Below, piece after piece: positions 32,526-41,600 of a DNA stretch of 64,000 nt (the stretch's first letter is position 1; every line of letters starts with the position of its first letter). The DNA is from Photobacterium phosphoreum (GTDB taxonomy: Bacteria; Pseudomonadota; Gammaproteobacteria; Enterobacterales; Vibrionaceae), in NCBI RefSeq assembly GCF_002954725.1, contig NZ_MSCQ01000002.1, positions 867,536 through 931,535 of the forward strand, in the 5' to 3' direction. The notes under the pieces are model-generated. The model was not told where the DNA came from and made no database searches. It worked only from the letters and a program-made list of their open reading frames with translations. The position numbers and the translations under genes were made by a program.

Positions 32526-32742
32526 GGTTTAGCTTAATCCTTTCGTTGCTATAAAGTGGCATTATATCACTGATATTTATTGTGAATTTTTCTTATGAAG
32601 AATACTTCAATAATGCATCAGTCCTGAGTCATAACGGCCATAAAATCACCGACTACAGGATAGATTCGTTCATGTTATTATTAATAAAAACCCAATAAGG
32701 AATAAAACTGAAAAATAATTATACCTATTATAGATATATAAA

Positions 32743-32758
32743 AGTGACATTCCTCACA
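32743..32758 (+). promoter_or_regulatory. CRP-like site upstream of the C69 dipeptidase
   Basis: AGTGA-CATTCC-TCACA matches 9 of 10 half-site positions with a 6-nt spacer, 60 bp before the start. The 12-mer TTCCTCACAAAA recurs before the molybdenum hydroxylase operon. Confidence 0.4.
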
Positions 32759-32817
32759 AAACGACGTTAATTTTCCCCGTATAACTAGTTACTTATCTCA
32801 TCAACTAATTAAAAAAA

Positions 32818-34299
32818 ATGAAAAAAATAACCTTTTTAGCATCAGCGGTAACAGCAGCATTAACCGCAGTAATTGCTTTACCTGCAAGTGCTTGTACAAC
32901 CATTCTAGTCGGTAATCAAGCAACAACGGATGGCTCTTATATTATTGCTCGTAATGAAGATTACCAAGCAACCAATGCTAAACATTTTGTCTTTCATCCT
33001 GCAGAAAAAATGCAGCAAAGTGACTTCCATGGTAACGCAAATAATTTCAGTTACCCAGCCGCTAAAGACGCATTGCAATACACTTCAATGTCTGATTTTG
33101 ATACTCATAATAAAAGCATGGGCGAAGTAGGCTTTAACTCTGCGGGCGTAGGCATGTCGGCAACCGAAACTATCTATAATGGTGCAAAAGCACTAAAAGC
33201 CGATCCGTATGTAACTAAAACGGGTATTGGTGAAGATGCCATTGAAAATGTGATTTTACCGCGTATTCACTCTGCAAAAGAAGGCGTAGAGTTACTTGGT
33301 AAAATCATTGAAACTCAAGGTGCGGCAGAAGGTTTTGGGGTTGCATTTGTTGATAATACCGGTATTTGGTATTTAGAAAGTGGCAGCGGTCACCAATGGA
33401 TGGCAGAGAAAATCCCTGCGGATAAATACTTTGTTTCAGCAAACCAAGGTCGATTAAGCACTTACTTACCGAATAACCCTAATTATATGGCATCGCCAAC
33501 GTTAGTAAGCTTTGCCGAACAACACGGTTTATACAAAGCTGAAGCAGGTAAACCTTTCAACTTCCATGCTGCTTACTCACAAGATACACCTAACGACGTA
33601 ACGTATAACTATCCACGCGTGTGGACGTTACAGCATATGTATACTCAAGGTTTAACCACCAAGATCGACCAAGGGACCACTTTCCCTGTTTTCTTAAAAC
33701 CAACCAGAAAACTTAGCGTTGCCGATGTTGAACAAGGCTTGCGTAATCATTACCAAGGCACATCACACGACCCTTATGCAACCCAAAACCCGAAAGAAGC
33801 TTACCGCCCTATTTCAGTATTCCGCACTCAAGAGTCACACGTATTACAAGTGCGTCCTAATTTACCAACTGCGATTGGTGATGTGGAATATATCTCATAC
33901 GGCATGAGTGCTCTCGGGGTTTACTTACCTTATTACCAAGGTATGACGGAAGTACCGCATGCATTAACCATTGGTACTAATAAAGCAGACAGTGCATCGG
34001 CTAATTGGGCATTCCGTAAAGTGCAAACATTGGCAATGACAAATTGGAAAGTATTCTCTCCAATCGTACAAACGGCTTACCATAAGTTTGAAGTACAGAC
34101 TGCATCTAAACAACGGGAACTTGAAAAGAATTACCTTAAAATTTACAAGCGCCAGCCTAAAAAAGCACAGGCGTTGATCAATGATTTTGAGAAGACTACC
34201 GTTGCAGATGCATTAGCATTGGCAGACCAATTAACCAATACCTTATTCACTAAAATGACTTATACCACAGATATGACGTATCATTTTGAAGGCGCATAA
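32818..34299 (+). CDS. Secreted C69-family dipeptidase
   Basis: Ntn-hydrolase peptidase. The signal peptide (MKKITFLASAVTAALTAVIA) is followed by PASA and then CTTILVG; in this family processing exposes the Cys as the N-terminal nucleophile, here Cys26. Further family segments are DGSYIIARNEDYQATNAKH and FGVAFVDNTGIWYLESGSGH. The 493 residues are usual for PepD-like C69 enzymes. There is no strong Shine-Dalgarno sequence before the ATG, only an A-rich stretch. It probably digests dipeptides in the periplasm. It ends at a strong terminator. Confidence 0.88.
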   Translation: MKKITFLASAVTAALTAVIALPASACTTILVGNQATTDGSYIIARNEDYQATNAKHFVFHPAEKMQQSDFHGNANNFSYPAAKDALQYTSMSDFDTHNKSMGEVGFNSAGVGMSATETIYNGAKALKADPYVTKTGIGEDAIENVILPRIHSAKEGVELLGKIIETQGAAEGFGVAFVDNTGIWYLESGSGHQWMAEKIPADKYFVSANQGRLSTYLPNNPNYMASPTLVSFAEQHGLYKAEAGKPFNFHAAYSQDTPNDVTYNYPRVWTLQHMYTQGLTTKIDQGTTFPVFLKPTRKLSVADVEQGLRNHYQGTSHDPYATQNPKEAYRPISVFRTQESHVLQVRPNLPTAIGDVEYISYGMSALGVYLPYYQGMTEVPHALTIGTNKADSASANWAFRKVQTLAMTNWKVFSPIVQTAYHKFEVQTASKQRELEKNYLKIYKRQPKKAQALINDFEKTTVADALALADQLTNTLFTKMTYTTDMTYHFEGA

Positions 34300-34335
34300 G
34301 GTTTATTGCTAATTAACCGTAATTAATCATCTGTT

Positions 34336-34373
34336 AAAACAAGAAGATCACTATTGGTCTTCTTGTTTTTTTT
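34336..34373 (+). terminator. Intrinsic terminator of the C69 dipeptidase
   Basis: AAAACAAGAAGA-10 nt-TCTTCTTGTTTT with T8. Confidence 0.9.
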
Positions 34374-34389
34374 ATCATAAATGCACTGG

Positions 34390-34653
34390 TTAACTTTTTG
34401 CTATTGTCGTTAGCGTATGTTTTATCCAATAAAAGGCTAATACCATCGGCGCGAGTAAAATAATTATCGCAACACCATAACTGACAACCGCAGGTAAACC
34501 AATTCCCCACGCTAATGCAAACGCAATTCCACCAATGGCAGCTGTTATCATTTTTAATAATGAATGCTGGCTAATAAGCAGTGGTAGCCACGGTAAAATC
34601 AATATCCCGACACCGATACTCACTACATTTATTTTAGTACTTTGTTTGAACAT
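34390..34653 (-). CDS. Small integral membrane protein
   Basis: An 87-residue protein with two to three hydrophobic helices (VVSIGVGILILPWLPLLI, ITAAIGGIAFALAWGIGL, VAIIILLAPMVLAFYWI). GGTGAA precedes the ATG. No family recognised; its gene is convergent with the dipeptidase gene. Confidence 0.65.
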   Translation of the reverse strand: MFKQSTKINVVSIGVGILILPWLPLLISQHSLLKMITAAIGGIAFALAWGIGLPAVVSYGVAIIILLAPMVLAFYWIKHTLTTIAKS

Positions 34654-34930
34654 CTAATTCACCACATTTAAACACTGTTTTATTGTTAAAGGTATTGATC
34701 CATTTCGCAATAGAAATAATGACTCAGATTCAAATATCGACACGATTAACGCAATCACCAATATATTATTACTATTACGTAAAAGTAATTTGAGTATTAA
34801 CCTCATTATCATTGACTGAAAATTCATTATAATTACGCCAACACAACATTAACCTCTTTAATGTTATTAACCTCAATTTCCTGTGTATTCCTGATTGCTC
34901 ATCAGCAAACCTTTCCTATTGGAGGACACA

Positions 34931-35170
34931 ATGAATCAACAACGCGCAGAGAACCTTTATTACTATTTAAGAGAAAAAAACACACCACAAAAAGAAATGA
35001 ACGTGGTAATAAAACAATTAATTGATAATTATAACATTAATTTATATCCACTCGATCGACGTTACCGTTATCGTATTGGTTACTCCCCTAATCGCTATGA
35101 TATAAATAGTTATGGTACTGCTGGTTCACGTACAATGAATCAAACCCGTGGCATGCAAAAAACACATTAA
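34931..35170 (+). CDS. Uncharacterised 79-residue basic protein
   Basis: The start at 34931 (MNQQRAENLYYYLREK) has TTGGAGGACACA upstream, a strong ribosome-binding site, and is preferred over the ATG at 34895. The C-terminal half is rich in Tyr, Arg and Asn (RRYRYRIGYSPNRYDINSYG). No family recognised. It is soluble and could bind nucleic acid, judged by charge only. Confidence 0.7.
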   Translation: MNQQRAENLYYYLREKNTPQKEMNVVIKQLIDNYNINLYPLDRRYRYRIGYSPNRYDINSYGTAGSRTMNQTRGMQKTH

Positions 35171-35177
35171 TGATCAA

Positions 35178-35212
35178 TAAAAAACCCCAATAATCGACAA
35201 CGATTATTGGGG
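35178..35212 (-). terminator. Intrinsic terminator for the zinc-ribbon gene
   Basis: CCCCAATAATCG-4 nt-CGATTATTGGGG is a perfect 12-bp stem with T6 on the minus strand. It also lies just after the stop of the 79-residue plus-strand gene. Confidence 0.85.
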
Positions 35213-35268
35213 CAATACAATAACATCAGAATATTAACGCTAGCTTGCTGCTGGCGATATTAAAGACA

Positions 35269-35667
35269 TCAACCTTTGAGGCGATCAACAATCAAAGGCA
35301 CCACAGAGGTATAAATATACCACCCAGCCGCCGCAATAATAATTGTCCACACAATACGAGAAAACCATTGGTTTCGCTGCATATGACGTGAAGGATCTGG
35401 CTCACCACAATGTGGGCAAAAATGGGCACGACGAGAGACCATACCATCACAAGCAGGGCAATCTGTTAAACGCTTAGAACGAGGTTTTATCATCGTTTCC
35501 ATCACTATCGTATCATTAACCACATCAGAGCTAGATGCTGGTTGACTAAAATCAGGGGTATTCGCCGGTGGCGCTTTATGCCCAGAACGTTTTTCTGCGT
35601 GTAATGAAAACGACATATTCGGTTTATCATTGTCATCATCAAGTGCAGAAAATTCAGTTGTTTTCAC
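35269..35667 (-). CDS. Zinc-ribbon membrane-anchored protein
   Basis: A 132-residue protein with a disordered polar N-terminus, one zinc ribbon (CPACDGMVSRRAHFCPHCG, residues about 70-88) and a C-terminal transmembrane helix (IVWTIIIAAAGWYIYTSVV). Tail-anchored zinc ribbons of this layout occur in many gammaproteobacteria without known function. The start codon is GTG with GGTGAA upstream. Confidence 0.7.
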   Translation of the reverse strand: MKTTEFSALDDDNDKPNMSFSLHAEKRSGHKAPPANTPDFSQPASSSDVVNDTIVMETMIKPRSKRLTDCPACDGMVSRRAHFCPHCGEPDPSRHMQRNQWFSRIVWTIIIAAAGWYIYTSVVPLIVDRLKG

Positions 35668-35908
35668 TGTTATTCACCATTTGATTAGTTTCTGTACACA
35701 GAATACGCAATATTAAAATAATAGTCTCGATCAATATCATTACAAGCACAATATTGATACCAAACTCACTAAGGCTACAGCGTCATATTAATAACCAAAA
35801 GCCGATCATTATTGCTATAACCTCGTGTGATACATGGCGAAACATCATCCCTGACACTACACTATCAATGTACACTCAATTTAATATGAAGGGCAAAGGA
35901 GAGCCATT

Positions 35909-36409
35909 ATGTTGAAAGTCATCACTGCTTTATTGATTAGCATTATCGTTGCTATTCCAACCACAGTAACTGCAAACACGATTGAAATAGAACACCCATG
36001 GTCAAAAGCAGTGCCACCCACTTCAAATGTTGCCGCTGCTTTTTTATCCATTATCAATCACAGTAATACTGATGACACGCTTATAGCCGCACGTTCACCC
36101 ATTGCTGAAAGTGCCGAATTGCATATTTTAAATAATGGTAATGAGTTAATGCAAATGCGAAAAGTTGATACCATTAACATTGCAGCAGAACATCAACAAC
36201 AATTAGCCCCTGGCGGCTTTCATGTGATGTTATTTAATCTCACCGAAGTACCCATTATTGATTCACATTTTCCGCTAACATTAACCTTTAAACATGCCGG
36301 TGAAATAACAGTGAATGTTGCCGTTAAACCCGCGACATACAGCGGTGAGCATCATGATATAGCTCATGATATAACTCACGATGACAGCCATGCTCTTCAG
36401 CATCATTAG
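35909..36409 (+). CDS. Periplasmic copper chaperone PCu(A)C with His-rich tail
   Basis: Carries Cu(I) to cytochrome oxidase or other cuproproteins. The signal peptide (MLKVITALLISIIVAIPTTVTA) leads into a PCu(A)C beta-barrel (about 25-145). The copper ligands fit the H-x(n)-M ... H-x-M pattern: ELHI, MQMRKV, and GGFHVML. The last roughly 20 residues (EHHDIAHDITHDDSHALQHH) are rich in His and Asp and form a likely second metal site. AAAGGAGAGCC gives a strong start. It is a single gene; no SCO gene is nearby. Confidence 0.88.
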   Translation: MLKVITALLISIIVAIPTTVTANTIEIEHPWSKAVPPTSNVAAAFLSIINHSNTDDTLIAARSPIAESAELHILNNGNELMQMRKVDTINIAAEHQQQLAPGGFHVMLFNLTEVPIIDSHFPLTLTFKHAGEITVNVAVKPATYSGEHHDIAHDITHDDSHALQHH

Positions 36410-36462
36410 CAAGCAATACTATATCGGTTACGCCGACTATCATTCTCATGTTAATTGTTGCT

Positions 36463-36489
36463 CCAGCGTACGTGATATCGGTACGCTGG
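36463..36489. terminator. Strong hairpin between convergent genes
   Basis: CCAGCGTAC-9 nt-GTACGCTGG, a perfect 9-bp GC-rich stem without a T tract. Confidence 0.5.
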
Positions 36490-36514
36490 GGCGTAGTCTG
36501 TTCATTTGAATCTA

Positions 36515-36721
36515 TTAATTAACACCCATTAAGGTCTTATATTTCATCACCGCTTGCTGACAAAAATCGCGTTCGTCATCATCTTCAATATTATTAGTTA
36601 ACTCAGCAAAGGCCTCATAACCGACTTTACCATTTTTTACTTTCCAAACCGTGTATGAAGCTTGTTTATCTAACTCTATTCGCATTCTTTCACTGTCTGA
36701 TAATTGGGTTAAATTATACAT
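36515..36721 (-). CDS. Uncharacterised 68-residue protein
   Basis: A small soluble acidic protein starting MYNLTQLSDSERMRIELD, with a run of acidic residues (NNIEDDDERDFC) and an amphipathic C-terminus. Composition and codon use look genuine. I do not recognise a family. Confidence 0.6.
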   Translation of the reverse strand: MYNLTQLSDSERMRIELDKQASYTVWKVKNGKVGYEAFAELTNNIEDDDERDFCQQAVMKYKTLMGVN

Positions 36722-36847
36722 AGTATTCTCTAGTGACTTTTTTTGTTAATTCTACCCAAGATCATGTCCAAGACAAACCTGTTTCAATATTCATTCTTTG
36801 ATAACTATTTTTATCATTTAAAAGCCACCAATTGTGATTTTCACCAA

Positions 36848-36861
36848 TGTAATCGATTACA
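36848..36861. promoter_or_regulatory. LacI/GalR-type palindromic operator
   Basis: TGTAATCGATTACA is a perfect 14-bp palindrome with a central CG, fitting the LacI-family pattern TGWAANCGNTNWCA. It lies 127 bp upstream of the 68-residue gene and 312 bp upstream of deoD. The regulator is not in the window. Confidence 0.5.
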
Positions 36862-37068
36862 CTTTTACGCGTATATTTTTTTTAGAACTTGATAACAAAA
36901 ACCGTCAGTTAAAAATAAAAATATTAATTATCAATAAATTAAATGTGACTATTATTAAAAATCACTAAATTCAGCAATTAATTAACCACAAAAAAGAAAA
37001 CGATACCCTTCACGTTTTCAACAGATTTAGTAATCAATATTATTAGTTCAGCAAAACAGCCCTGTTTT

Positions 37069-37084
37069 TGTGACACAGATCTCA
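37069..37084 (+). promoter_or_regulatory. CRP site upstream of deoD
   Basis: TGTGA-CACAGA-TCTCA, nine of ten half-site positions, 89 bp before the start. In enteric bacteria deo genes are controlled by CRP with CytR. Confidence 0.55.
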
Positions 37085-37172
37085 AGAATTGAATATTTTA
37101 TTCCATAAACTACGACCATAAATTGAAGCATGAATCTTGCTTCTGAATAACTCATAAACCTAGGAGCACTTC

Positions 37173-37883
37173 ATGGCTACTCCACATATCAACGCTGAAG
37201 TTGGCGATTTTGCAGAAACAATTTTAATGCCGGGTGATCCCCTACGTGCGCAGTTTATTGCAGAAACTTACCTAGAAAACGTAAAACGTGTGTGTGATGT
37301 TCGCAGCATGTACGGCTTCACTGGTACTTACAAAGGTAAGCCAGTATCCGTTATGGGCCATGGTATGGGTATTCCATCTTGCTCTATTTATGTTCATGAG
37401 CTAATCAAAGATTTTGGTGTTAAAAATATCATTCGTATCGGTAGCTGTGGTGCGGTTCATGATGACGTTAAATTAATGGACGTTATCATTGCAATGGGTG
37501 CGTCAACGGATTCAAAAGTTAACCGTATTCGTTTTGCTAACCACGATTTCGCAGCAATTGCTGACTACCACTTACTTGAAACAGCCGTAAACCAAGCACG
37601 TGCACAAAATGTTGCTGTACGTGTAGGTAATGTATTCTCTGCTGATTTATTCTACAGCCCAGAAGTAGGTCTGTTCGATAAGATGGAAAAACTAGGTATC
37701 CTAGGTGTCGATATGGAAGCTGCAGGTATTTATGGTGTTGCAGCAGAGCTTGGTGCTAAAGCGCTAACTATTCTGACTGTTTCTGACCACATTAAACGTG
37801 GCGAGAAATTAAGTGCGGAAGCACGTCAACACTCGTTCAACGAAATGATGAATGTAGCGCTAGAAACTGCAATCAACCTATAG
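37173..37883 (+). CDS. deoD: Purine nucleoside phosphorylase, DeoD type
   Basis: Hexameric cytoplasmic enzyme that splits purine (deoxy)nucleosides with phosphate. The 236 residues include the phosphate site [13 protein letters not shown], the family motif [17 protein letters not shown], the purine site [13 protein letters not shown] and VSDHIKRGE with the catalytic Asp. AGGAGCAC gives a strong start. It is apart from any deoABC cluster, with its own terminator. Confidence 0.96.
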   Translation: MATPHINAEVGDFAETILMPGDPLRAQFIAETYLENVKRVCDVRSMYGFTGTYKGKPVSVMGHGMGIPSCSIYVHELIKDFGVKNIIRIGSCGAVHDDVKLMDVIIAMGASTDSKVNRIRFANHDFAAIADYHLLETAVNQARAQNVAVRVGNVFSADLFYSPEVGLFDKMEKLGILGVDMEAAGIYGVAAELGAKALTILTVSDHIKRGEKLSAEARQHSFNEMMNVALETAINL

Positions 37884-37939
37884 TTTCTTCCAATGCTAAT
37901 ACAACGCGAGTCATAATGCGTTTGTAGTGAAAGACAAAA

Positions 37940-37983
37940 GAAAGTGAAAAACGTGTCTTACCGATGCGTTTTTCACTTTTTTA
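37940..37983 (+). terminator. Intrinsic terminator of deoD
   Basis: AAAGTGAAAAACG-13 nt-CGTTTTTCACTTT with a T run. Confidence 0.85.
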
Positions 37984-38087
37984 TACTCAATAAGATTTAT
38001 CTCATTCAAAAAAGTAATAATATTCCAGCATCATCATTGCGCTTAGGTATAATCCTATTTACTTAAAACACAATCAGGCGATGCTCC

Positions 38088-39578
38088 ATGACTTTATCCT
38101 CAACACTCACGACTCTGGATCAGTTGCCACCTGCTTGTGATAATATTCAGTTCAATTATTGTAAGACGGTTGCTTGTGTCAATTTTAGTCGCACCGATCC
38201 ACAATTATATGTACTGCAAAACAGTAATCTCCAACGTCCGGTATTGATTTGCCGCGAATGTGGTGCCTTTCCCCCGGTACTCAGTAATCATGATGTTATT
38301 GCAGAAAAACAGCGCCTAACGCTAGAACAAAATAGTGGTTTAGCCGCCTGTTCAAACGATACTTGCCCACATAATGGCTTCCCTGTTCTCACCTACCGTC
38401 AGTTTTATCATGCCTTTGGTTTTAGTGGCGAACGTCAACGCTACCGTTGCAAAGCCTGTCAGCATACGTTTGTCGACCCGTGGTCAAACAGTAATAACAA
38501 GCATCAATTGCAGCAAAAATTATTAGCGTATTTATTTACAGGGCATACGGTACGAGAAATTTGCCGACGTCTCGCGATGAACCCAAAAACTTTTTATGAT
38601 CAACTGAATAATATTGCGGCACGTTGTCGTCGCCAACTGACGATTTTTGATGCGCGACTCGGCAAGCAATCACACTCCCATCATCTTGCTACTGATTTTA
38701 CGCCGTTACAGCCTAACAGTAATAATGGCGTGTTATGGATAGCCACTGCCGAGGCAGATTCAGGCTATGTCATTAGCCAACATGTGAATTATCAAACGCA
38801 AGCTGCTGCCTCTTACGTTGATCACCACGATGCCTATCAGGTCGATACCCGTTTTATCGCACCACATAGTTATCATCATCCTCACGATCAACCAACAACA
38901 TCACAAGGGTTATTAGCCCATATTGATGCCACTTATCGTCAAATTTTAGCCCGTAAAAATATGGAAAATCCACTGAGTGGTGAAGTTACCATTAACTATC
39001 CGACCAAAGGTTGTTTGATCCGCCCTCAATATACGGTCTATGGTCATTTTTTATATTTACGCAAATTACTCAATCCAAGTATTGCTAGCTTTGCCGTCTT
39101 TATGCCTCAAGAAACCTTATTACGCTCAGCTTGTCTGTCTGTTTTTATTGATCGGATTAATAACCATACTATTGATCCTCTTTATGTTGTTGAAGATAAC
39201 AGCTGGCAACACGGACAGCAGGTTGAAAAAATTGATATCGTATTAATGGGATGGTGGCGAGATCGGTGGGCATTTAGTCGTAATAACAGCAGTAATAAAG
39301 GCATTTGTCATCTTGGCGGCAATAAAAAACAGCAACAACATTGGTTAACGATTGCCACCCACCAAGCAGCAACCGTATATCAGCAACGTTTTCATGATCA
39401 ATTTAGTCATATGGTTAATGAACCACGGCGTAAACTGCGTCCTGCCAGCTTATTACCGTTATTGGATATCTATCGAGCTTGGCATAACCTTTGTCATCAA
39501 AATAAAGCAGGTGTAACACCCGCACAAGCACTGGGGTTGATGTCCTCACCAATGACACTTGAACAATTATTACAATAA
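38088..39578 (+). CDS. Zinc-finger / helix-turn-helix protein of transposase-like build
   Basis: A 496-residue protein. Two zinc ribbons lie near the N-terminus (Cys pairs at CKTVAC / CRECG and CSNDTC / CKACQHTF, residues about 25-150), the second like the IS1 InsA finger. A helix-turn-helix follows (LFTGHTVREICRRLAMNPKTFY). The next part starts with GVLWIATAEADSGYVISQHV, which resembles the first strand and Asp of an RNase H-like DDE fold, and ends in TPAQALGLMSSPMTL. There are no terminal inverted repeats around the gene, and codon use matches its neighbours. It may be a domesticated transposase or a regulator; function is unknown. Confidence 0.6.
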   Translation: MTLSSTLTTLDQLPPACDNIQFNYCKTVACVNFSRTDPQLYVLQNSNLQRPVLICRECGAFPPVLSNHDVIAEKQRLTLEQNSGLAACSNDTCPHNGFPVLTYRQFYHAFGFSGERQRYRCKACQHTFVDPWSNSNNKHQLQQKLLAYLFTGHTVREICRRLAMNPKTFYDQLNNIAARCRRQLTIFDARLGKQSHSHHLATDFTPLQPNSNNGVLWIATAEADSGYVISQHVNYQTQAAASYVDHHDAYQVDTRFIAPHSYHHPHDQPTTSQGLLAHIDATYRQILARKNMENPLSGEVTINYPTKGCLIRPQYTVYGHFLYLRKLLNPSIASFAVFMPQETLLRSACLSVFIDRINNHTIDPLYVVEDNSWQHGQQVEKIDIVLMGWWRDRWAFSRNNSSNKGICHLGGNKKQQQHWLTIATHQAATVYQQRFHDQFSHMVNEPRRKLRPASLLPLLDIYRAWHNLCHQNKAGVTPAQALGLMSSPMTLEQLLQ

Positions 39579-39686
39579 CGGTGCGGTTTTGACGTTAACA
39601 TCAAACGCCATCAAGACGATGGCTGTATTAAGAGCAATCACATGAATCGACACTCTGATTTCATTCAGGCAAGGTCATGTGAACTA

Positions 39687-39725
39687 CCCACCACTAAATT
39701 TATTTCCTTATTTATATAGTGGGGG
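39687..39725 (-). mobile_element. IS200/IS605-type end hairpin (remnant)
   Basis: CCC-A-CCACTA pairs with TAGTGGGGG (bulged A). It lies downstream of the decayed tnpB end in the position of the right-end hairpin of these elements, which is recognised by the single-strand transposase in intact copies. Confidence 0.55.
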
Positions 39726-39812
39726 CTTCGCTAGAACGTTGTTACAACGCAGGTGAATGACTCTCAGATAGGCATACTGCATAACATTGTCTTACTTCTA
39801 ATCTTTTTCTAG

Positions 39813-39953
39813 TTAAAACCATACATTGATAACGTGGGCGTATTCATTACGCCCCCTCGATACTAGATTTACATCCTCATATCCTGCTTTACGACATATA
39901 TTTGCAGAACCATTAAGGTCTGCACTAATCAAGCAATAACTGACTTTACACCC
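39813..39953 (-). pseudogene. 3' remnant of tnpB (IS200/IS605 family)
   Basis: The minus strand reads GCKVSYCLISADLNG, then SANICRKAGYEDVNLVSRG and ends NVWF-stop. ADLNGSANI is the hallmark TnpB motif containing the last RuvC Asp, next to the zinc-finger end. A stop and loss of similarity appear just upstream, so only about 46 codons survive. TnpB is the RNA-guided nuclease ancestor of Cas12; this copy cannot be active. Confidence 0.75.
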
Positions 39954-40084
39954 TATCTAAATTCTCCTACTTAGGCTCGAAAGTTATATATGGAGAATTA
40001 CGTCAATTTAATTAAAAACACTTAGCTATATATGAAAAATATTATTCATTTTGATTAAGCTATATCATCAAAACATCAAAGACG

Positions 40085-41209
40085 TTAAGACGTTTTTTGA
40101 CGGTGAAACCACTGCTGAATAATTTGTAATGCTATCTCTGAAGGCGCTGAATTTTTCTTGCCTCTGATTTGATCAATAACCATCCCTTTACCATCAGGTA
40201 AACAATTAATCCCTATTGTTAATCGCTCGGGGTTGTGCATAGAAAATGCCATGTAATGTTGACTCGCAATTCTATCATGATAGGCCACAATACAATGTTG
40301 TTGTTGCGTAGATTCTTCAAGTAATGCATCATAATTTCTAATCGCATAAATACCCAATTCTGGAGCGTCAGCCCAATAGACATGATAACCTTCATCGGCA
40401 TTACTTGGCCGACAATCCTGCAGTTTGATCCGCTGTTGTGTCCAGTTATCATGCAAACGTACCAGATGGTCATAATCATTCAGATCACTCACAATACGAT
40501 CAGAACCAATGATCGCTAACTGATGACCTAACGCAATCGTGTCTCTAATGTAACTAATGGTGGACCAAGTATTTTTTAATGACTCTGATGATAGTGCAAC
40601 ACCCAATTTAGTACCGGTTAATTCGCTGATCTTTTCATCTAAAAAAATACAAAAATCATTAACGCATTGATAGTGTTTAAAGCGTAAATAATGTTTATCA
40701 TCAGGAGCTAAATATTTACGCAGCAAATACATCGCTTGGCCTAAATTCGGACTAAATTGAATTTTATCTAAAAAATTAAGTGCCGCTTTACTATTATCTA
40801 ACCCTAAATGCGACAGGATCTCTCGCTGCCCCATATTAACCACTTTTAATGCTTGTTCATTATCCGTTTTATAGTGATCACAAATCAGCGCTAACAATAA
40901 ACAACGTTGTTGTAATAATTGCTTTGCGGCATATGAATGTGCCACCAACCATAGTATTTGATATTGATACTCACCATAAGTGGCTGACAAGGAAATGTAA
41001 TAAGAGGGAATTTGTGCTAACCATTCACTACCTTGGCTATAAGTATACAATAAGTCTAAATTGACCCCGAGATTGCCTTCCATTACTTCGAGGCGATTAT
41101 CATGATACTGTCGGTAGCCATCAAAGCCATTCTCCCAACTGTTAATAATAATATCGAAATCATACCCTAGCATGGTAACTGGGATAGTTAATGCATCTGG
41201 TTTGATCAT
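40085..41209 (-). CDS. PcfJ-like domain protein
   Basis: A 374-residue protein. The C-terminal part (about 285-370) has QQQHCIVAYHDRIAS, ERLTIGINCLPDG and IDQIRGKKNSAPS, which fits the PcfJ-like domain of conjugative plasmids and chromosomal islands (conserved His-Cys, Arg and Gln-Ile-x-Gly). The N-terminal two thirds are helical and unassigned. Three ATGs occur at the start; the one at 41209 has GGAG six bases upstream. PcfJ-like proteins have no firm function. The gene sits next to the IS remnant, in a part of the window with several unknowns. Confidence 0.65.
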   Translation of the reverse strand: MIKPDALTIPVTMLGYDFDIIINSWENGFDGYRQYHDNRLEVMEGNLGVNLDLLYTYSQGSEWLAQIPSYYISLSATYGEYQYQILWLVAHSYAAKQLLQQRCLLLALICDHYKTDNEQALKVVNMGQREILSHLGLDNSKAALNFLDKIQFSPNLGQAMYLLRKYLAPDDKHYLRFKHYQCVNDFCIFLDEKISELTGTKLGVALSSESLKNTWSTISYIRDTIALGHQLAIIGSDRIVSDLNDYDHLVRLHDNWTQQRIKLQDCRPSNADEGYHVYWADAPELGIYAIRNYDALLEESTQQQHCIVAYHDRIASQHYMAFSMHNPERLTIGINCLPDGKGMVIDQIRGKKNSAPSEIALQIIQQWFHRQKTS

Positions 41210-41221
41210 CATGGGCTCCAT

Positions 41222-41600
41222 TAATTATTGATGATTTATCATAACTCACACGTCAGTTTAGCCGCTTACTAAACACGCATTTATGCTAACAAATTTGTTA
41301 GCGCTAAATATATATTAAACAATGATATGGTGTTTTTATTATTTAATATTTAGGTAAAAATAAAATACTCTTTTTGTCCTATCTTGTTATAAACATTTTA
41401 ACCATTCTTGAAGTAATAACTTGGATTTCCAGTAAAGATCATAATGTCCGATTATTGGGACTTCATGTGTTCTAAAAGCACTTTTACCTGAATTTTCACG
41501 AAAGACAGTACAATTCCGCACCTTCTCAATCAATCGACACTAACAGCAAGAATCTTTTTTTCTCTTATTGATAAAAATCACTGTACAAAAAAAGAACACC
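41222..41600. other. Gap upstream of the second cold-shock gene
   Basis: AT-rich, no gene seen. It contains TGCTAACAAATTTGTTAGCGC near 41283, whose GCTAACAAATTTGTTAGC core is a perfect 18-bp palindrome of unknown role. Confidence 0.5.
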
